From NCBI GenBank assembly GCA_902728285.1, contig CACVBU010000635.1:310001-374000 (forward strand): a stretch of 64,000 bases of DNA. Direction: 5' to 3'. Below the pieces are notes generated by a model. The model did not search any database and was not told the origin of the DNA. It saw nothing but the letters and a program-made list of their open reading frames with translations. Below are positions 27,291-38,970 of the stretch, in pieces. The position numbers and the translations under genes are program-made. The DNA comes from Clytia hemisphaerica (Eukaryota > Cnidaria > Hydrozoa > Leptothecata > Clytiidae). Position 1 is the stretch's first letter, and every line of letters begins with the position of its first letter.

Positions 27291-27599
27291 CGTCTAAAAG
27301 GACTAGGAATGACAACAAAGTTGTGAATGAATAGGGCACCGTATCAGTTTTTGAGCTTCCGGCGCATAACAAGATTCTTGTTGTAGAATTTTCCGCGGGA
27401 GGATTATTTTCCTCAGATGTTTAATTTTCAAGCACCTTCAGAGGTTTACCGTCCCTGTCACCCTTGCACTGTTACTTCTGATCTTGTCTGTTATTGTCGG
27501 TTGTCTTTCATAACATTAATTGATGTCTACAAAAACCCCTGAGCAAGAAGGAAGCAAAAGTTGGAAAAACGAATCATATGAAAAAGTGCCTATATAGAA

Positions 27600-30300
27600 A
27601 CGTCACCTTCTCAATCGATTACAAACACCAAAATATATTGAGGAAATATTGAAGGAATTAATAAAGGTTACAAAAATGGGCCATAAAACTTTTAACAGAC
27701 AACATGGAGCATGATGAAACCTTACAACTGTTAAAACAAAAACACCCTGAACCTCTTGAAGTTGATGTCATAACAAACCCCCAAAAGCTTCTGTTCGACA
27801 GACATTATCAGAACCTCTGTACCTGGACCATCAGGATTGGACGGAGATGGATGGCGATAGAACAACTATTTCAAACTTTGCAAAAACAGTTTGTTCTGAA
27901 AACCACTCATCGAATTTTCTTGAAAGCCTTATGGCATCTTATCTGATCCCTCTGGACAGAACCCAGGTTTGCGTCCTATTGGGGTTGGTGAAGTACTCAG
28001 GAGGATGCCATGCGTTATGAACAGGGTGAATCCGAAGCAGTTTTATTGATTGACGCTGCAAATGCCTTCAACGCTGTCAATAGAAACATTTTTTGCACAA
28101 CATTAAGGTAACGCTGTCAAAGTAATCTGCCCCCACTCTCAACTTTTGTTCAGAACTGCTTTCAGTCTCCATCTCGATCATTTGTTTTTGGGGGAAGGAG
28201 CTAGAATCAAAAGAAGGCACAGCCCAGGGAGATCCCATAGCTATGTTCGTTAACGCTATGGAAACAATCCCATTGATCATCAAACACGTATAGTCAGGAT
28301 TCTACCGAAGAGCTGGGTATGCTGACGACCTCTTTGGTGCTGGAAAAATTAAGGAACTGGCCAAGTTCTTTGTGACACCGAAGTAAACCTTGATGCCCCC
28401 TGAGTATCGTGAAGAATTCATGACGGAAAAAGTTGAAAGTACTGAAAGTTCTCTTGAAAATAGCTAATTTCGCTCCTCGGGAAGCTTACACACGTTTTAC
28501 TGCTGGATATAATCACAAATTAAACTACTCTTTGAGGACGATTTCAGATATTTTTGTTCGACCTTGAGAGAGTAGTCGAGATTATTTTGACAGAGTTTAT
28601 CCCAGCGGTTACTAATGGTATTATTCCGACCGAAGTAGAACGAAATCTATTCTCTCTCTCCCACCTAGCAAAGGTGGCCTTGGTAGCCTAATTTCTAGCG
28701 AACAATCAGATATTGAATTCCAAAATTCCTGTTGAGTAATCGAAGCCCTATAAAAGGACATAATCGCGATCAAGACGCGCGGGGAGCCAGAAAACCGAAC
28801 GAAAAGTCAAAACTGCGAAATCAAACATTAAACAAAGAAAGAAGGAGCTGATCGAGCGGAAGCTGAGAGACATTAAAGATTCAAACGAAATTTCAAAGTA
28901 GAAACAAAAGCGCTGATCGATCTGAACAACGAAAGTGGGGCCTCGATATGGTTATCTACTCTCCCGATCCAAGAAGAAGGCTACTTTAGGCGTACAAACT
29001 TTCGCGAGCAGAAACTTTCGCGAGGACGAAAAATCGTGAAACTCACGACATTTACTTTTGCGAATTTAACGGAAAAATATTTTTCGCGAGCATAAACTTT
29101 CGCGAATCAAGACATAAAATTGAGAATTTTCACATGAAAAAAAAGCTTAGAGGGACAAATACTTCTTGGATTGGCTTTCAAACATTTGTCCTTTGACTTA
29201 TTAGTCTTTTAGCAGGCTAAAAAGTGTTTTAGCAGGCTAAAAAGTGGCATAAAGTTGCATTTTATTCACAGTTTGAAGTTTTACAAATTTTCTATTCTGT
29301 CAAGGATTTTTCGCGAGCATTAACTTTCGCGAATGGCCTTTCCTAGAATTTTTAAATACATTTACTTTCGCGAAAAGGGCCAAAATTCGCGAAAATCGCG
29401 AAAGTTTCTGTTCGCAAAAGTTTGTACGCCTAAAGTACTGTCTAGATAGACAATCATTCTGGGTCCTGATTAGAATTCGCTACGGGTATCAATTGTCACG
29501 TCTCCCAGAAAAATGTCCCTGCAGTGCAAATTTTAACCCTCTCCTGCAAAAAGGGAGGATTTGTTACCCAGAGGCGTAACGCACTACACAACGTTACCGC
29601 CAAACTAATGTCCGAAGTGCGTGCCACGACGTTAAAACAGAACCCTAGCTGAATGAACTCTCTGAGGAAAACTTACACGAACGTACAGCAAACGCTACAT
29701 CAGAGGCTCGACTCAATATCTCAGCTCGCAACTCAGGTCACACGCCAAAGGGCATTCTTCGACATAAGAGGGTGTTTAACCCAACCACCCGGAGGTATGA
29801 CAATTTGACTACCAAGAAGAAATACGAAATCAACAAACGTGAAAAGAAACGTCACTATAACGGGAGAGTTTTAGAAATCGAGCAAGGATCATTTAGCCCC
29901 AAGGTGCTCAAGAGAGAATGGTGTTTAAGAGACTGACAGATCTGCTTGCAGACAAGAGAAAAACAAACACCAGTTTGGTTGCCTTAATGGGTCAGAGGCA
30001 AAGTGAACTTTTCGATCATGAAATCGCTGATAAGTTGTGTGCGTGGGACAAGACACCCCTGGTACAAGGAGAATATTGTTTGGCACTATCCAGAAAGATG
30101 ATCTCTAAGACGTTATGTCCAAAATCTCGAATTGAATTCGAACCCGGATAATTATTGATTCTATCTTTGATTTTTATTGATATATTTTTGTTCTGACAAT
30201 GTACATTTTTATCTATTTTATCTACCGTTTTTTAAGACCAATTCGTCAACTGTGACCCTGGGAAATATATTGTTTCTACTCAATAAAAAAAGAAAATTAT
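27600..30300 (+). pseudogene. Degraded reverse-transcriptase retroelement ORF, split by a MITE
   Basis: Reading across several frameshifts and stops in order, one sees AIKLLTDN...KQKHPEPLEV (about 27680-27765), SLMASYLIPLDRT (27925-27965), RPIGVGEVLRRM (27974-28009), AVLLIDAANAFNAVNR (28036-28083, first catalytic Asp), FVQNCFQSPSRSFVFGG (28142-28192), GTAQGDPIAM (28219-28248), GYADDLFGAGK (28315-28347, YADD active site), REAYTRFTAGYNHKLNYSLR (28480-28540), WLSTLPIQEEGYF (28945-28990), then after the MITE PEKCPCSANF (29506-29535, Cys cluster), FFDIRGCLTQPP (29757-29792) and a closing region at 29918-30151. Order and motifs fit a polymerase followed by a zinc cluster and a D-I-R restriction-like endonuclease segment; the clade is uncertain. 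Clearly non-functional. Confidence 0.75.
28984..29435. mobile_element. TTTCGCGAA-rich MITE, CTTTAGGCGTACAAAC termini, TA duplication
   Basis: TA|CTTTAGGCGTACAAACTTTC at the left is mirrored by GTTTGTACGCCTAAAG|TA at the right. It has many CGCGAAA motifs. It interrupts the reverse-transcriptase pseudogene, whose homology resumes immediately beyond it. Internal GTTTTAGCAGGCTAAAAAGT is duplicated in tandem near 29208-29245. Confidence 0.9.
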
Positions 30301-30319
30301 GAACAGCTGTTATCAAGTT

Positions 30320-30525
30320 AGCATTCCGACTCCGAGGACTTATGACACACCTTTTAACATGAACCTGCATTCCGAGGACTTATGATACACACCTTTGACA
30401 CAAACCTGCATTCTGAGGACTCGTGACACACGTTTGATTTTAACCTGCATTCCGAGGACCTATGACACACCTTTGACATAAACCTGCATTCTGAGGACTT
30501 GATAACACATCGCTTGTTCAAGCCT
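30320..30525. repeat. Minisatellite of about 40 bp, five units
   Basis: The phrase GCATTCCGAGGACTTATGAC recurs near 30320, 30367, 30408, 30447 and 30486 with small changes, spaced about 39-47 bp. It is followed by GTGAGGACGTCCTCAC, a palindrome. Confidence 0.8.
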
Positions 30526-30797
30526 ACAATGTGAGGACGTCCTCACAAAGAAGGACTGAACAAGCGAAATCATTAATTTTGATATATTATTTACTGATGA
30601 TTGATTAGAATTATAGATCAACTATTTTGAGTTAAATATGATTAAAAAGGAGCCTTCTACCTAAAAATTAGCAAAAATAAGAATTGACACAATTTGTGTC
30701 CAAACCAGCATACTAAGGACCTAACCTAAAAATTAAAGTAATAACAAAAATTGTCTTATTTACCCCTAAAATGAGGTTTAAATTCATTTTTAAAAAA

Positions 30798-30850
30798 GTT
30801 ACAAAGTGAGGACCTGATCTCAGGTCCTCACTTTGCGAGAGGTCCTCACT
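30798..30850. repeat. Palindrome GTGAGGACCTGATCTCAGGTCCTCAC
   Basis: AAAGTGAGGACCTGA and its complement TCAGGTCCTCACTTT abut near 30804-30835, and GAGAGGTCCTCACTTT repeats immediately after. It is related in sequence to the GAGGAC core of the adjacent minisatellite. Confidence 0.7.
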
Positions 30851-30894
30851 TTAACGGTTACAACACACACAGGTCCTTGGTATGTAGGATTCGC

Positions 30895-30896
<2 letters not shown>

Positions 30897-30926
<30 letters not shown>
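30897..30926. repeat. (AC)n microsatellite
   Basis: About 15 uninterrupted CA/AC dinucleotides. Confidence 0.95.
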
Positions 30927-30929
<3 letters not shown>

Positions 30930-31579
30930 CTTCCACTCTACAGCTTCCAGTTTCAAAATTACAAAAAGAAATTTTGCCGGCAATCATAAATCATAAAATA
31001 ATGTAAGTTTTTTTTCCGGGGGTTTGCAAAAGTATTTCCAATAATGTAGATATTATATTTACAGTATTTAACCATAAACTGTGTATGTAATACACTTAGA
31101 ATTATCTCATTTTACAAGAAATTTAGATATTTTAGTATCTTCTTGTGTTTTAAACGTCAAAAAGTATGCTTCAAATAGTCTTTTTGATCCCCGGTATTCA
31201 TCAGTGCGGACTTTGGTTCGTAAACGTTCTGGCGCGTCCTTCTTTCAGCAACATAGAAAAACCAAGAGAAGTTCATCTTTCGAGAAGTTGAAAGACGTCG
31301 AAATACGAGCGTCGAAATTTTTGCTTTTTTTATAAGAAAATTTTGGCTCAGGCTGGGCTGTCTGGACTGTTCATAATTTTTCGAGGTTTTTAGGCTTAAA
31401 TGTTCTTACGATTAGTTTTTTTCCTCAAGAAATTAAAATGGCTTAAAATCTCTTAAAACCCATTAAAATCAGCAAACTCGTGTTCTTTTAAAATTGTTCC
31501 TATAAAAAAGCGTGTATTTAAAAAATATTAAACATTAAACATTAAACGTAAAAGTGTAAAAGTTGGAAATTTCGAAACT
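30927..31579. other. No gene seen
   Basis: AT-rich DNA. A first diverged unit of the roughly 100-bp repeat (AGAGAAGTTCATCTTTCGAG) occurs at 31266. Confidence 0.4.
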
Positions 31580-31890
31580 TTTGAAATACAGAGAAGTTCA
31601 TCTTTCGAAAAGTTGAAAGACGTCGATAAACGACTTTTCGACATCTTTTTGAAAAATTGAAAGTTCATATTTCAAAACTTTTGAAATACAGAGAAGTTCG
31701 TCTTTCGAAAAATAGAAAGTTGTTGGAAGATTAATTTTCAACAAAATTCAACAAACTTGTAAGTTCGTCTTTCCAAATCTTGGAAAAATAGAGAAGTTCA
31801 TCTTCCTAAAAGTCGAAAGACATCGAAAGATGAGCTTCCAATATCTTTCAACAAATTTGAAACTTCATCTTTCGAAAATTTTGAAAATTT
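31580..31890. repeat. Tandem repeat of about 100 bp, three units
   Basis: AGAGAAGTTCATCTTTCGAA and variants recur near 31590, 31690 and 31791. Each unit also holds an inverted half (TTGAAACTTCATCTTTCGAA type), so each is a weak internal palindrome. Confidence 0.7.
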
Positions 31891-32977
31891 GTTGAAAGTT
31901 GATCTTCTCAACATCTTTCGAAAATAGAAAGACAAGATTTCGCCCAGTGAGTAGAACAACAGAGACTTTTGTCGAAGTTTTGACGTTGTTAGCAAGGTAT
32001 TCCCAAGTGGTATATCATCAAAATCTATTGTTTCATTTTATGCTTTGAACGAGGCGGCAACGAAGCTAGATGTGTTATCTTCAAAAAGACAAAGGAGATG
32101 GATGTCCAGTCGTTTATATGTTCATGCTGAAACATAGGGCGCGTTCACACTGGAAAGTTTACTTAATTAAATCTATCAAAGTTAAACAAAGAGATTTATG
32201 ATGGATGAATACACTGGTTTATTGCCCCCGGCCGCAGGAGCGCAGCGACGAGGAGGCACTCATAGTTTCACGCATAGATATTGGACTGGAATTTCGAATC
32301 TTTGCGCGTTTTGTTTTGTCGCGCAAGCCTACCCGTAGTTAGTCTCTTCCGTAAATGTTTCCGGGACGGCAGTTGCTAGCCTAAAAACTTTTTCTTTATA
32401 ATAGCAGGCGCCGCGGGCATTTTACTCAGCTTTCGACAGTAGATTCTATTCCGCTTGTAGAATTTTGCCCGATTGGTCAACATGCAGGAAATGGAATGAA
32501 GAAGTTTCTGGAAGTTTTTTTAATAAATTCAAGCGCTGCAATCAAAATACTTGACACAATTTACTTTTGACTTTCGGATTAAGCAAGATATAGACATATA
32601 CCAATCAGTGAATTTGCTGACAGTCAAATTACAATCTGTCTTCTGTCTTAGAATATGGACAAAAGTGATTATTGTATGTTGGCGGTTGAATTGGCAACGA
32701 AATTCCACTGTAACTAAATTTATTCGACAATCGTCATTCAACATACTCTACTCCCAACAAAATGCTTAAAAGATCTGTGTTATGGTACTTCGACAGTAAG
32801 TACAAATATTTTTTTCTTTGTGTACTTTTATAAGCCTTGGTTTTATTAATCTTTTATGTTTAGCCTGTGTTCTTATTGATACTTTCAGGCACTATTTGGG
32901 AAATTATTATCAAAGATTGAAAGAAACTTTTGTGAACTATTTTTGAGGAAATTTCAGTACACTCATCATAATATATA

Positions 32978-33241
32978 GGCGGTCATCAAAAAATTGTTCT
33001 ATTCGCGTCACCCGCCCGCCCGCAAAAAAAATCTGGGAAAAGCAACAAATGTTCTTTTAAAGTATAGCTTTTTTCTCAATTGCTCTGACGACCATCGAAA
33101 AATTGTTTTGCTCGCGTTACCACCCGCCCCTGAGTTACTGGCGTGATAAAAAAAACCGGGAATGTTTTTGACCACCCGTTTGCCCGCATGCATTTTTAAC
33201 ACCCATTGCGACGTGAACAAAGCATTTTTTCGATGACCGCC
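32978..33241. mobile_element. MITE, GGCGGTCATCRAAAAATTG termini
   Basis: GGCGGTCATCAAAAAATTGT at the left is mirrored by a GATGACCGCC end at 33241; the inner part of the terminal repeats is diverged. A further internal copy of the motif (CGACCATCGAAAAATTG) is at 33087. Flanked by AT-rich ATATA/ATAT. Confidence 0.72.
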
Positions 33242-33401
33242 ATATCATCTAATTTCATGTTTCTTATTTTCCCTTTAAGCTTTTTATGAATGAGGATTCG
33301 TTTACCTTGACAACGCAATATTACCTCGTTTATTGCTACTATCATGAACTTCTAACGACTGGACGGAGAGCTCCTCATATATGCGCGTAGTTTTCATTGT
33401 T

Positions 33402-33771
33402 TCAAATAAATAGGATGATCACGTTCTGTTCACGTGATATTGCGTCAGAAAAAGTCGAGGTCTCGATAACCCAGTTGTTGTGATTTGTATGAATGTCGGG
33501 CAAAAAAACAATCTTTTTCGAAAGCACTCTGCCACAATCAGTGTGAAGTGGAAATTTTTGACATTCAAGCTTTTTCATCAAAATATTGACAACATCTATT
33601 GGAAGAAATCTTTTAAATACAGATTCACATCCAAATATAAAGGTAGGAGTTGGATGTTTATTTCTTTTTTCTATGAACAGTGCGTCACAAACCGCGATAT
33701 TTCGATGGCACGGAAGCACTTCAAAACACCAGCTTTTTTGGAGTTTTGTCTCGTTTACCCAAACGCTTCAA
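33402..33771 (-). CDS. Unrecognised minus-strand open frame of about 120 codons
   Basis: A stop-free minus-strand frame in AT-rich DNA with mixed, protein-like composition (contains CHRNIAVCDALFIEKRNK and LPIDVVNILMKKLECQ). No domain is recognised and no convincing start or splice borders are evident. The overlapping plus-strand frame (33480-33800) is similar in length, so chance is a real possibility. Confidence 0.2.
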
Positions 33772-33841
33772 TCTCGCGTAGGCTTAGGGGTCAAGACTAG
33801 AACCCCCAATACGAGACATTTGCCTGACCGAAAAAAAATCA

Positions 33842-36456
33842 TCATCATCAATTTTGTTAATTGTCAGAATCGTTTACTCACTGGAAATACGCAACTTTCT
33901 GAAGCATCGTTTTTTTTCGGCTGTGCTTCATTTTAAAAATAACGAAGATGAAAAGTTACCATCAATCTCGCGAGTAAAAGAAAGTATTCTGACTAGTCTA
34001 TGAAAAATGCGCTCGCGCGGCGAATAGAATATCTCGCAAATTAATATATGCATAAAACTGACTAAATCCTTTCTTTTTTATGCTTAGGTGACGTCACCAT
34101 CGATCCTGACTTGACAATGGAGAACCAGTTTGGCAATGCATAATTATTACGAGCGGTCGAGAAAGTTTGTGTGACGCAAAAATTGCGCGATAAACAAAGC
34201 GCTAGAAAAACGCCCACTAAAAATTGAAACTTGGAATTTATTGAATATTTCACTAATGAAGTATCAATTTTTTTGTTTTTGTAATTATTATAAATTCATA
34301 ATTTTTAAATACTATTTTTTGAAAGTCAAAGGACAATAAAAAAGTGAATTTAAGCTGATTGGGTGGATATTGGGCGGGGACGGGCGTTTTGCACGTTCCG
34401 AGATCGGGAATTAAACGAGAGTAAAAGACGGGGGCGTCTTAGTATGTAATATTAATTCATTATTTTCTTATTTTTATTTTTCGCGAATGAAAAATGAATT
34501 TTTATATTTGAATTAGGGATATATAATATAATATATTATATTTGATTGTCAATGCCAAAAGATATTTCTTTACTTTACAAATAATCTGCTGTGTTCCTTC
34601 GCCACTTACCCCCAGATTGTTTTACTAGGCACATCGGTCACGTAAATAAAAACACGTGCATATGTTGAAGCCGACTGTGGACTGACCGAAATTGCAATTA
34701 CATAAATTATTGTGGAAGTGAACGCTTTAGACGAATGTTTTGGAAATCAAAAAGACAACTTTTGTGAGAATGTTGAGTTTTGTTTATATGGCAGTTTGTG
34801 ATGGACTGATGAAATGAGAGGGAAAAGTATGTTGTTGGAATGAGAATGCTGACAGGCTGATGAGGTTTCTTCATACTGACTCTCTAACTAAAATTATCAA
34901 TTTTTTTTTGATTTTCACAAATCTTCCCTCTTATACATTACTGATAGTACAGGAAACAATTTAGCAAATGTGCGTTCGAAGAACTACTACCCTACTACCT
35001 TCACTGTCCTTCACTCAAATGTATAGAAAATTAAATATAGCTATACCAAGGTATACCTTGTCAAAATTGCTTTTTTAAAGAGAGTACATTTTTTTACATT
35101 TTTAGGATTCTCATTCTGTGGTGTCAACAACAGAAAATGGTTGTATCCACGACTAACATTTATTCATTGAACGGGATTTGTATGTATTGTAAGAGGAGCA
35201 GATGAGAGAAACTGATGTCAAGAAAGATGAATTACCTGTATTTACGATAAATCATACGTTATGATGTTTGACGTTACTCCCCAGCTGGATTGATCTAAAT
35301 CAATGTCGTTAATCAACTGGTCAAATTCTAATAAAAAGCAAAGCTTTTAAGAAAGTTTGTTATTAAATCTCTCACACACGCAGAAAAAAATCGATATGCA
35401 TTTCTTTAAATCATGACATTATAATGACAGGACTTATTTGGAAATGAATTTCTAAATTGAACATGTGATAGTTTGGTATATTATATATGACTTTCCTGAA
35501 TATACTTTAAGTCAGATTGGTCAAACTTTGTTAAAATATTGGAAAATACACATGAAAGACTGAAATGGAATGATGGACTGAAATGGAATGATGGTCAGCT
35601 TTTTTGTTATTTTGTTTGCTGACAATATTGACACTCCCAGCGATGGTAAGGTCATAGCTGCACAATGACCAAAATTTGTATGTGAACATAAATTGGCAGT
35701 GACTCTGGAATGTAGTGGCAAAAATCAATTTTTATTTAGAATTTTTTTTTCAAAAATTTTGATTGGATTTTACTTATGTTATTTTTGGTAATGAAAACTT
35801 TTTTCTACTGTAATTAGGATGATTTTAATTTATTAGACTGAAACAAAGATTAATTTCAAAAGCTTTAGAAATATATTGGAGTCCAAAACAACAGTGCTGA
35901 CATTCTGCAGAATGTATTTAAATTTTACTTTAATTTTGAGGTGGGATTTCGGTTAAGAAAGGGCTTAGCTATCTAGAAATTAGTTCAAACATATTTTAGC
36001 TGAATTTTATTGATTTACTAATTTTATGTACAATTTTTTTTAATGTTTACAGGATAAATCTCCATGCTGTAGAATTTAATCAAATTAATTTGATAAAAGT
36101 GTACACAATTTGATCAGTCTTTTTTTCACAAAGCAATAAATTACAGTATTTCAAAGACCTAAATCATGTGTGTGCATCATCTTTTTCAATTTTACAATTT
36201 CTGAAATGAAACCTGTTTAATACCACATTTCAACAACATTTCACAATTTTAATTTAGAAAATCTTTGGCCATTTGAAAAAAAAACACCTAATTTTTTCAG
36301 CAAAAGTACAAGTTAATTCCTCAAAATTTTTACTTTTTTAATTGAGCAAAAAGTTTTATGAATTTTAAATCTGAACAGGCAAAAGAAGTTTTCTTACGAG
36401 GCATTTTGGTACGCCTGGTGCTTAGAGTGTTATCAGTTTTTTGTTTAACCACTTGT
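33842..36456. other. Gene-poor stretch; GC-richer patch with GGTGACGTCACC
   Basis: A perfect 12-bp palindrome GGTGACGTCACC (about 34087) containing a CRE core stands in a locally GC-richer patch (33960-34440). No exons were recognised. Two similar 13-bp direct repeats (GACTGAAATGGAATGATGG) lie near 35560-35595. The rest is AT-rich. Confidence 0.4.
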
Positions 36457-36460
36457 TTAA

Positions 36461-37019
36461 CCCTATTCGTACTAGGGGGGGGGGCTCTTTCTGTTCGGAG
36501 GTCAAACTATTGGTAATAGCTCCTGAAATAATAGAGCTTTTGCCGTGAAATTTTCTGTAAATTCCTAACTTTTATTTTGCTTCAAAATAAAAAAAAATTG
36601 ACACCTAAATATTTTCACACCTTGAGCATGATGACATTTCTGACAGTAAGGTGTCACAAAAATTGACACTTTTCCAATACAAATTTATTTTGAATGTCAA
36701 ATATATCGTTTAAACCGTAATTTATTGAATATTTAGGATAAAATAAGCATTTTAAACTCAGACAACTTTTTTCTAAAGCCTTTGTTAGAATACAATAGCT
36801 ATTTATAAGAACAATGGAAAATTTCGGTTTTTGCTCACTTTGGGCATGATGAGTGACGTCATCAAAAAAAAAAATTGTCAAAAGTTACCTTACGTGACAA
36901 GGAGCTTGTGTGCCAAATTTCATCCAAAAAGACCCACTAGATCAAAAGTTAAGGGGTGGTACCGGAAAAGCCCCCCCCCCTAGTTCTGAACCGCCCCTAA
37001 AAGCCTAGTATGAATAGGG
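36461..37019. mobile_element. TTAA-flanked MITE, CCCTATTCGTACTAGG termini
   Basis: TTAA|CCCTATTCGTACTAGG and CCTAGTATGAATAGGG|TTAA give a TTAA duplication. It has a long G-run at the left and C-run at the right. 559 bp, no coding frame. A TGACGTCATC site is inside (about 36853). Confidence 0.85.
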
Positions 37020-37764
37020 TTAACTGAATGCCATAAATATCTTAGATTTTATCATACACCCAGATAGACCTCGTAGTAGTAAGTACACCTAATATAAAAT
37101 TGGCAATTTGTAATATTTCTACTGATTTTATGTATATAAGGGAGCAAAATTAATAACTTTTCCTAATTTGGGTAGAAAAAAGGAGTGACACAAAAACTGG
37201 CCAGAAATAAATGAAATTTTGAAAGCAAAAGTTTGGGTATGAAAGAGAAATCCCGAAATCAGACCAGACATTAAACTTGTTTTAATTTTTCTTTAGATGA
37301 AATATATTTACCAGGACCCTTATTAACTGGCACAAAAATCTTATTTAAAAATTATACAATTTTCCAAGACAATAATAATCATTTTAATATAGGAGCATGA
37401 GTCTGCTAATGTCACCCATTTTCGGTTTTGTCAACTTTTCAACTTTAAGGCTCCAGTGAAAAATCTAGGTGCATGCAATAATGATACCAGCTGATGTTTT
37501 TTATCAGTCTTGATACTGGCAAGCTTAAACAGTCATTTTTTCACTTTACAAAGTACACAATTTTTTTCAGGACAGCTTTTTACATCAAAATGTGAACGGA
37601 AAATGAGGTTTTTAGCAAATTGTCTAAGTTCATTATTTAATAATCTAGGCCAATCATGTCTGATCATACTTAATTTTTCTTTTTATTACAGCCAAGGGAT
37701 ATGAAAAACAAAATCTACAAAAAGATTTTTCAAAATGAAGTTTTTCCCAGAATAAATGCAAAAA

Positions 37765-38706
37765 GTTGCGGACATAACTTTTTCCGTTCACAAAGTTATG
37801 TCCGCACACAATTGATTTGCTAGAGAAGTGAAAGTGTTAATATCTATAGTTATTTGATTTTTAACCCTTCCCATCCATTAGAGAACCAAACCAAGTAACA
37901 CTAAAATACCAGTTGTCCTTCATTGAAAAATATTCCATTTTGAAGTGAACAGGGTATGATTTCCGTTCACAATTTTGAGTTATGTCCGCACATTATTTTA
38001 TCCTTTAAATTTTCAAAGGAGTTATTCTTACTCAGCTGAATCATTTTTCTATATCAAGGGTCATATTTGGGGTCATTTTATACAAATTTGAAGTCCCAAA
38101 GGCTATTGTTGGGAGACGGTGAAACAAATAGTTTCTCCAAAAATTAGTTATGTCCGCAACAAAAAGTTATGTCCGCAACAAATCATGAAGTTTTCTCAGC
38201 CCCCAAACACCATTTTTAGGTTTCTTTGACAAATTATTGCATTTGAGGTCATTATAAGTTGGTCAAAACCAGAAAAAGTCTGATAATTTTCCATTGGCAA
38301 GATTTCAGTTTTTTCACCTCATATCATATGTATTTCATGTTGCGGACATAACTATTTCATCTAAAATGTTGCTGATAAAGTGTATTTGCAAGCTGGCATG
38401 ATGTTTTATTATATGGAAGTAGTGCTTAGGCTATTAGAAATAGAAAACAAATACTCTGATGCCAAGTTGAGGTCCAAAATTACAATTTTAACAGAAAAAT
38501 AACCTTTTTGTTTCTTTGAAAATGATGGTTCTGAGCCTGCGAGCTTGAATAAAGGATAAATCGTGCATTAATTTGCATATTAAATTCATTGTGTAGTGTA
38601 CACACAACATAATCTACTACACATTCACTTACAGACTGGTTAGAATTGCTCCAATTTGTTCAAAACAGAGTCATATTCTGTAGCAAATTGTATGTTGCGG
38701 ACATAA
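37765..38706. repeat. Cluster of seven GTTATGTCCGCA motifs in both orientations
   Basis: GTTATGTCCGCA or its complement TGCGGACATAAC/T occurs at 37765, 37795, 37979, 38147, 38166, 38339 and 38694. Two copies are preceded by TTCCGTTCAC. The spacing is irregular and the intervening DNA is not obviously repeated. Confidence 0.8.
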
Positions 38707-38970
38707 ATATTTAAAGTATTTTATCAGATTTTTGACCCCCTTAAGTGTCTTAAGCAGTTATGCTAACACTTTGACAATACTAAAGAGTTACATTTGTAAA
38801 AACCATGCATTTCCTTGTTTTTTTTTAATTTTTTGTGTCCTCTAGAGGGTCGTTCTTCTATTAGAAACATGAGAAAGTTCTAATATCATTGATAAGTCTT
38901 CTTTTGTTCTTTTCAAAGAAAAACATGTAATAACTGAAATCAAACCAAACCAAATCTTTTGGTTTTATAT

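Noticed and set aside
32138..32160. GGGCGCGTTCACACTGGAAAG as a MITE end
   Set aside because: It looks like a known type of element end, but no inverted partner is visible in the window.
33480..33800. 106- and 116-codon plus-strand frames
   Set aside because: They overlap the minus-strand frame in the same region and look less protein-like; none could be supported.
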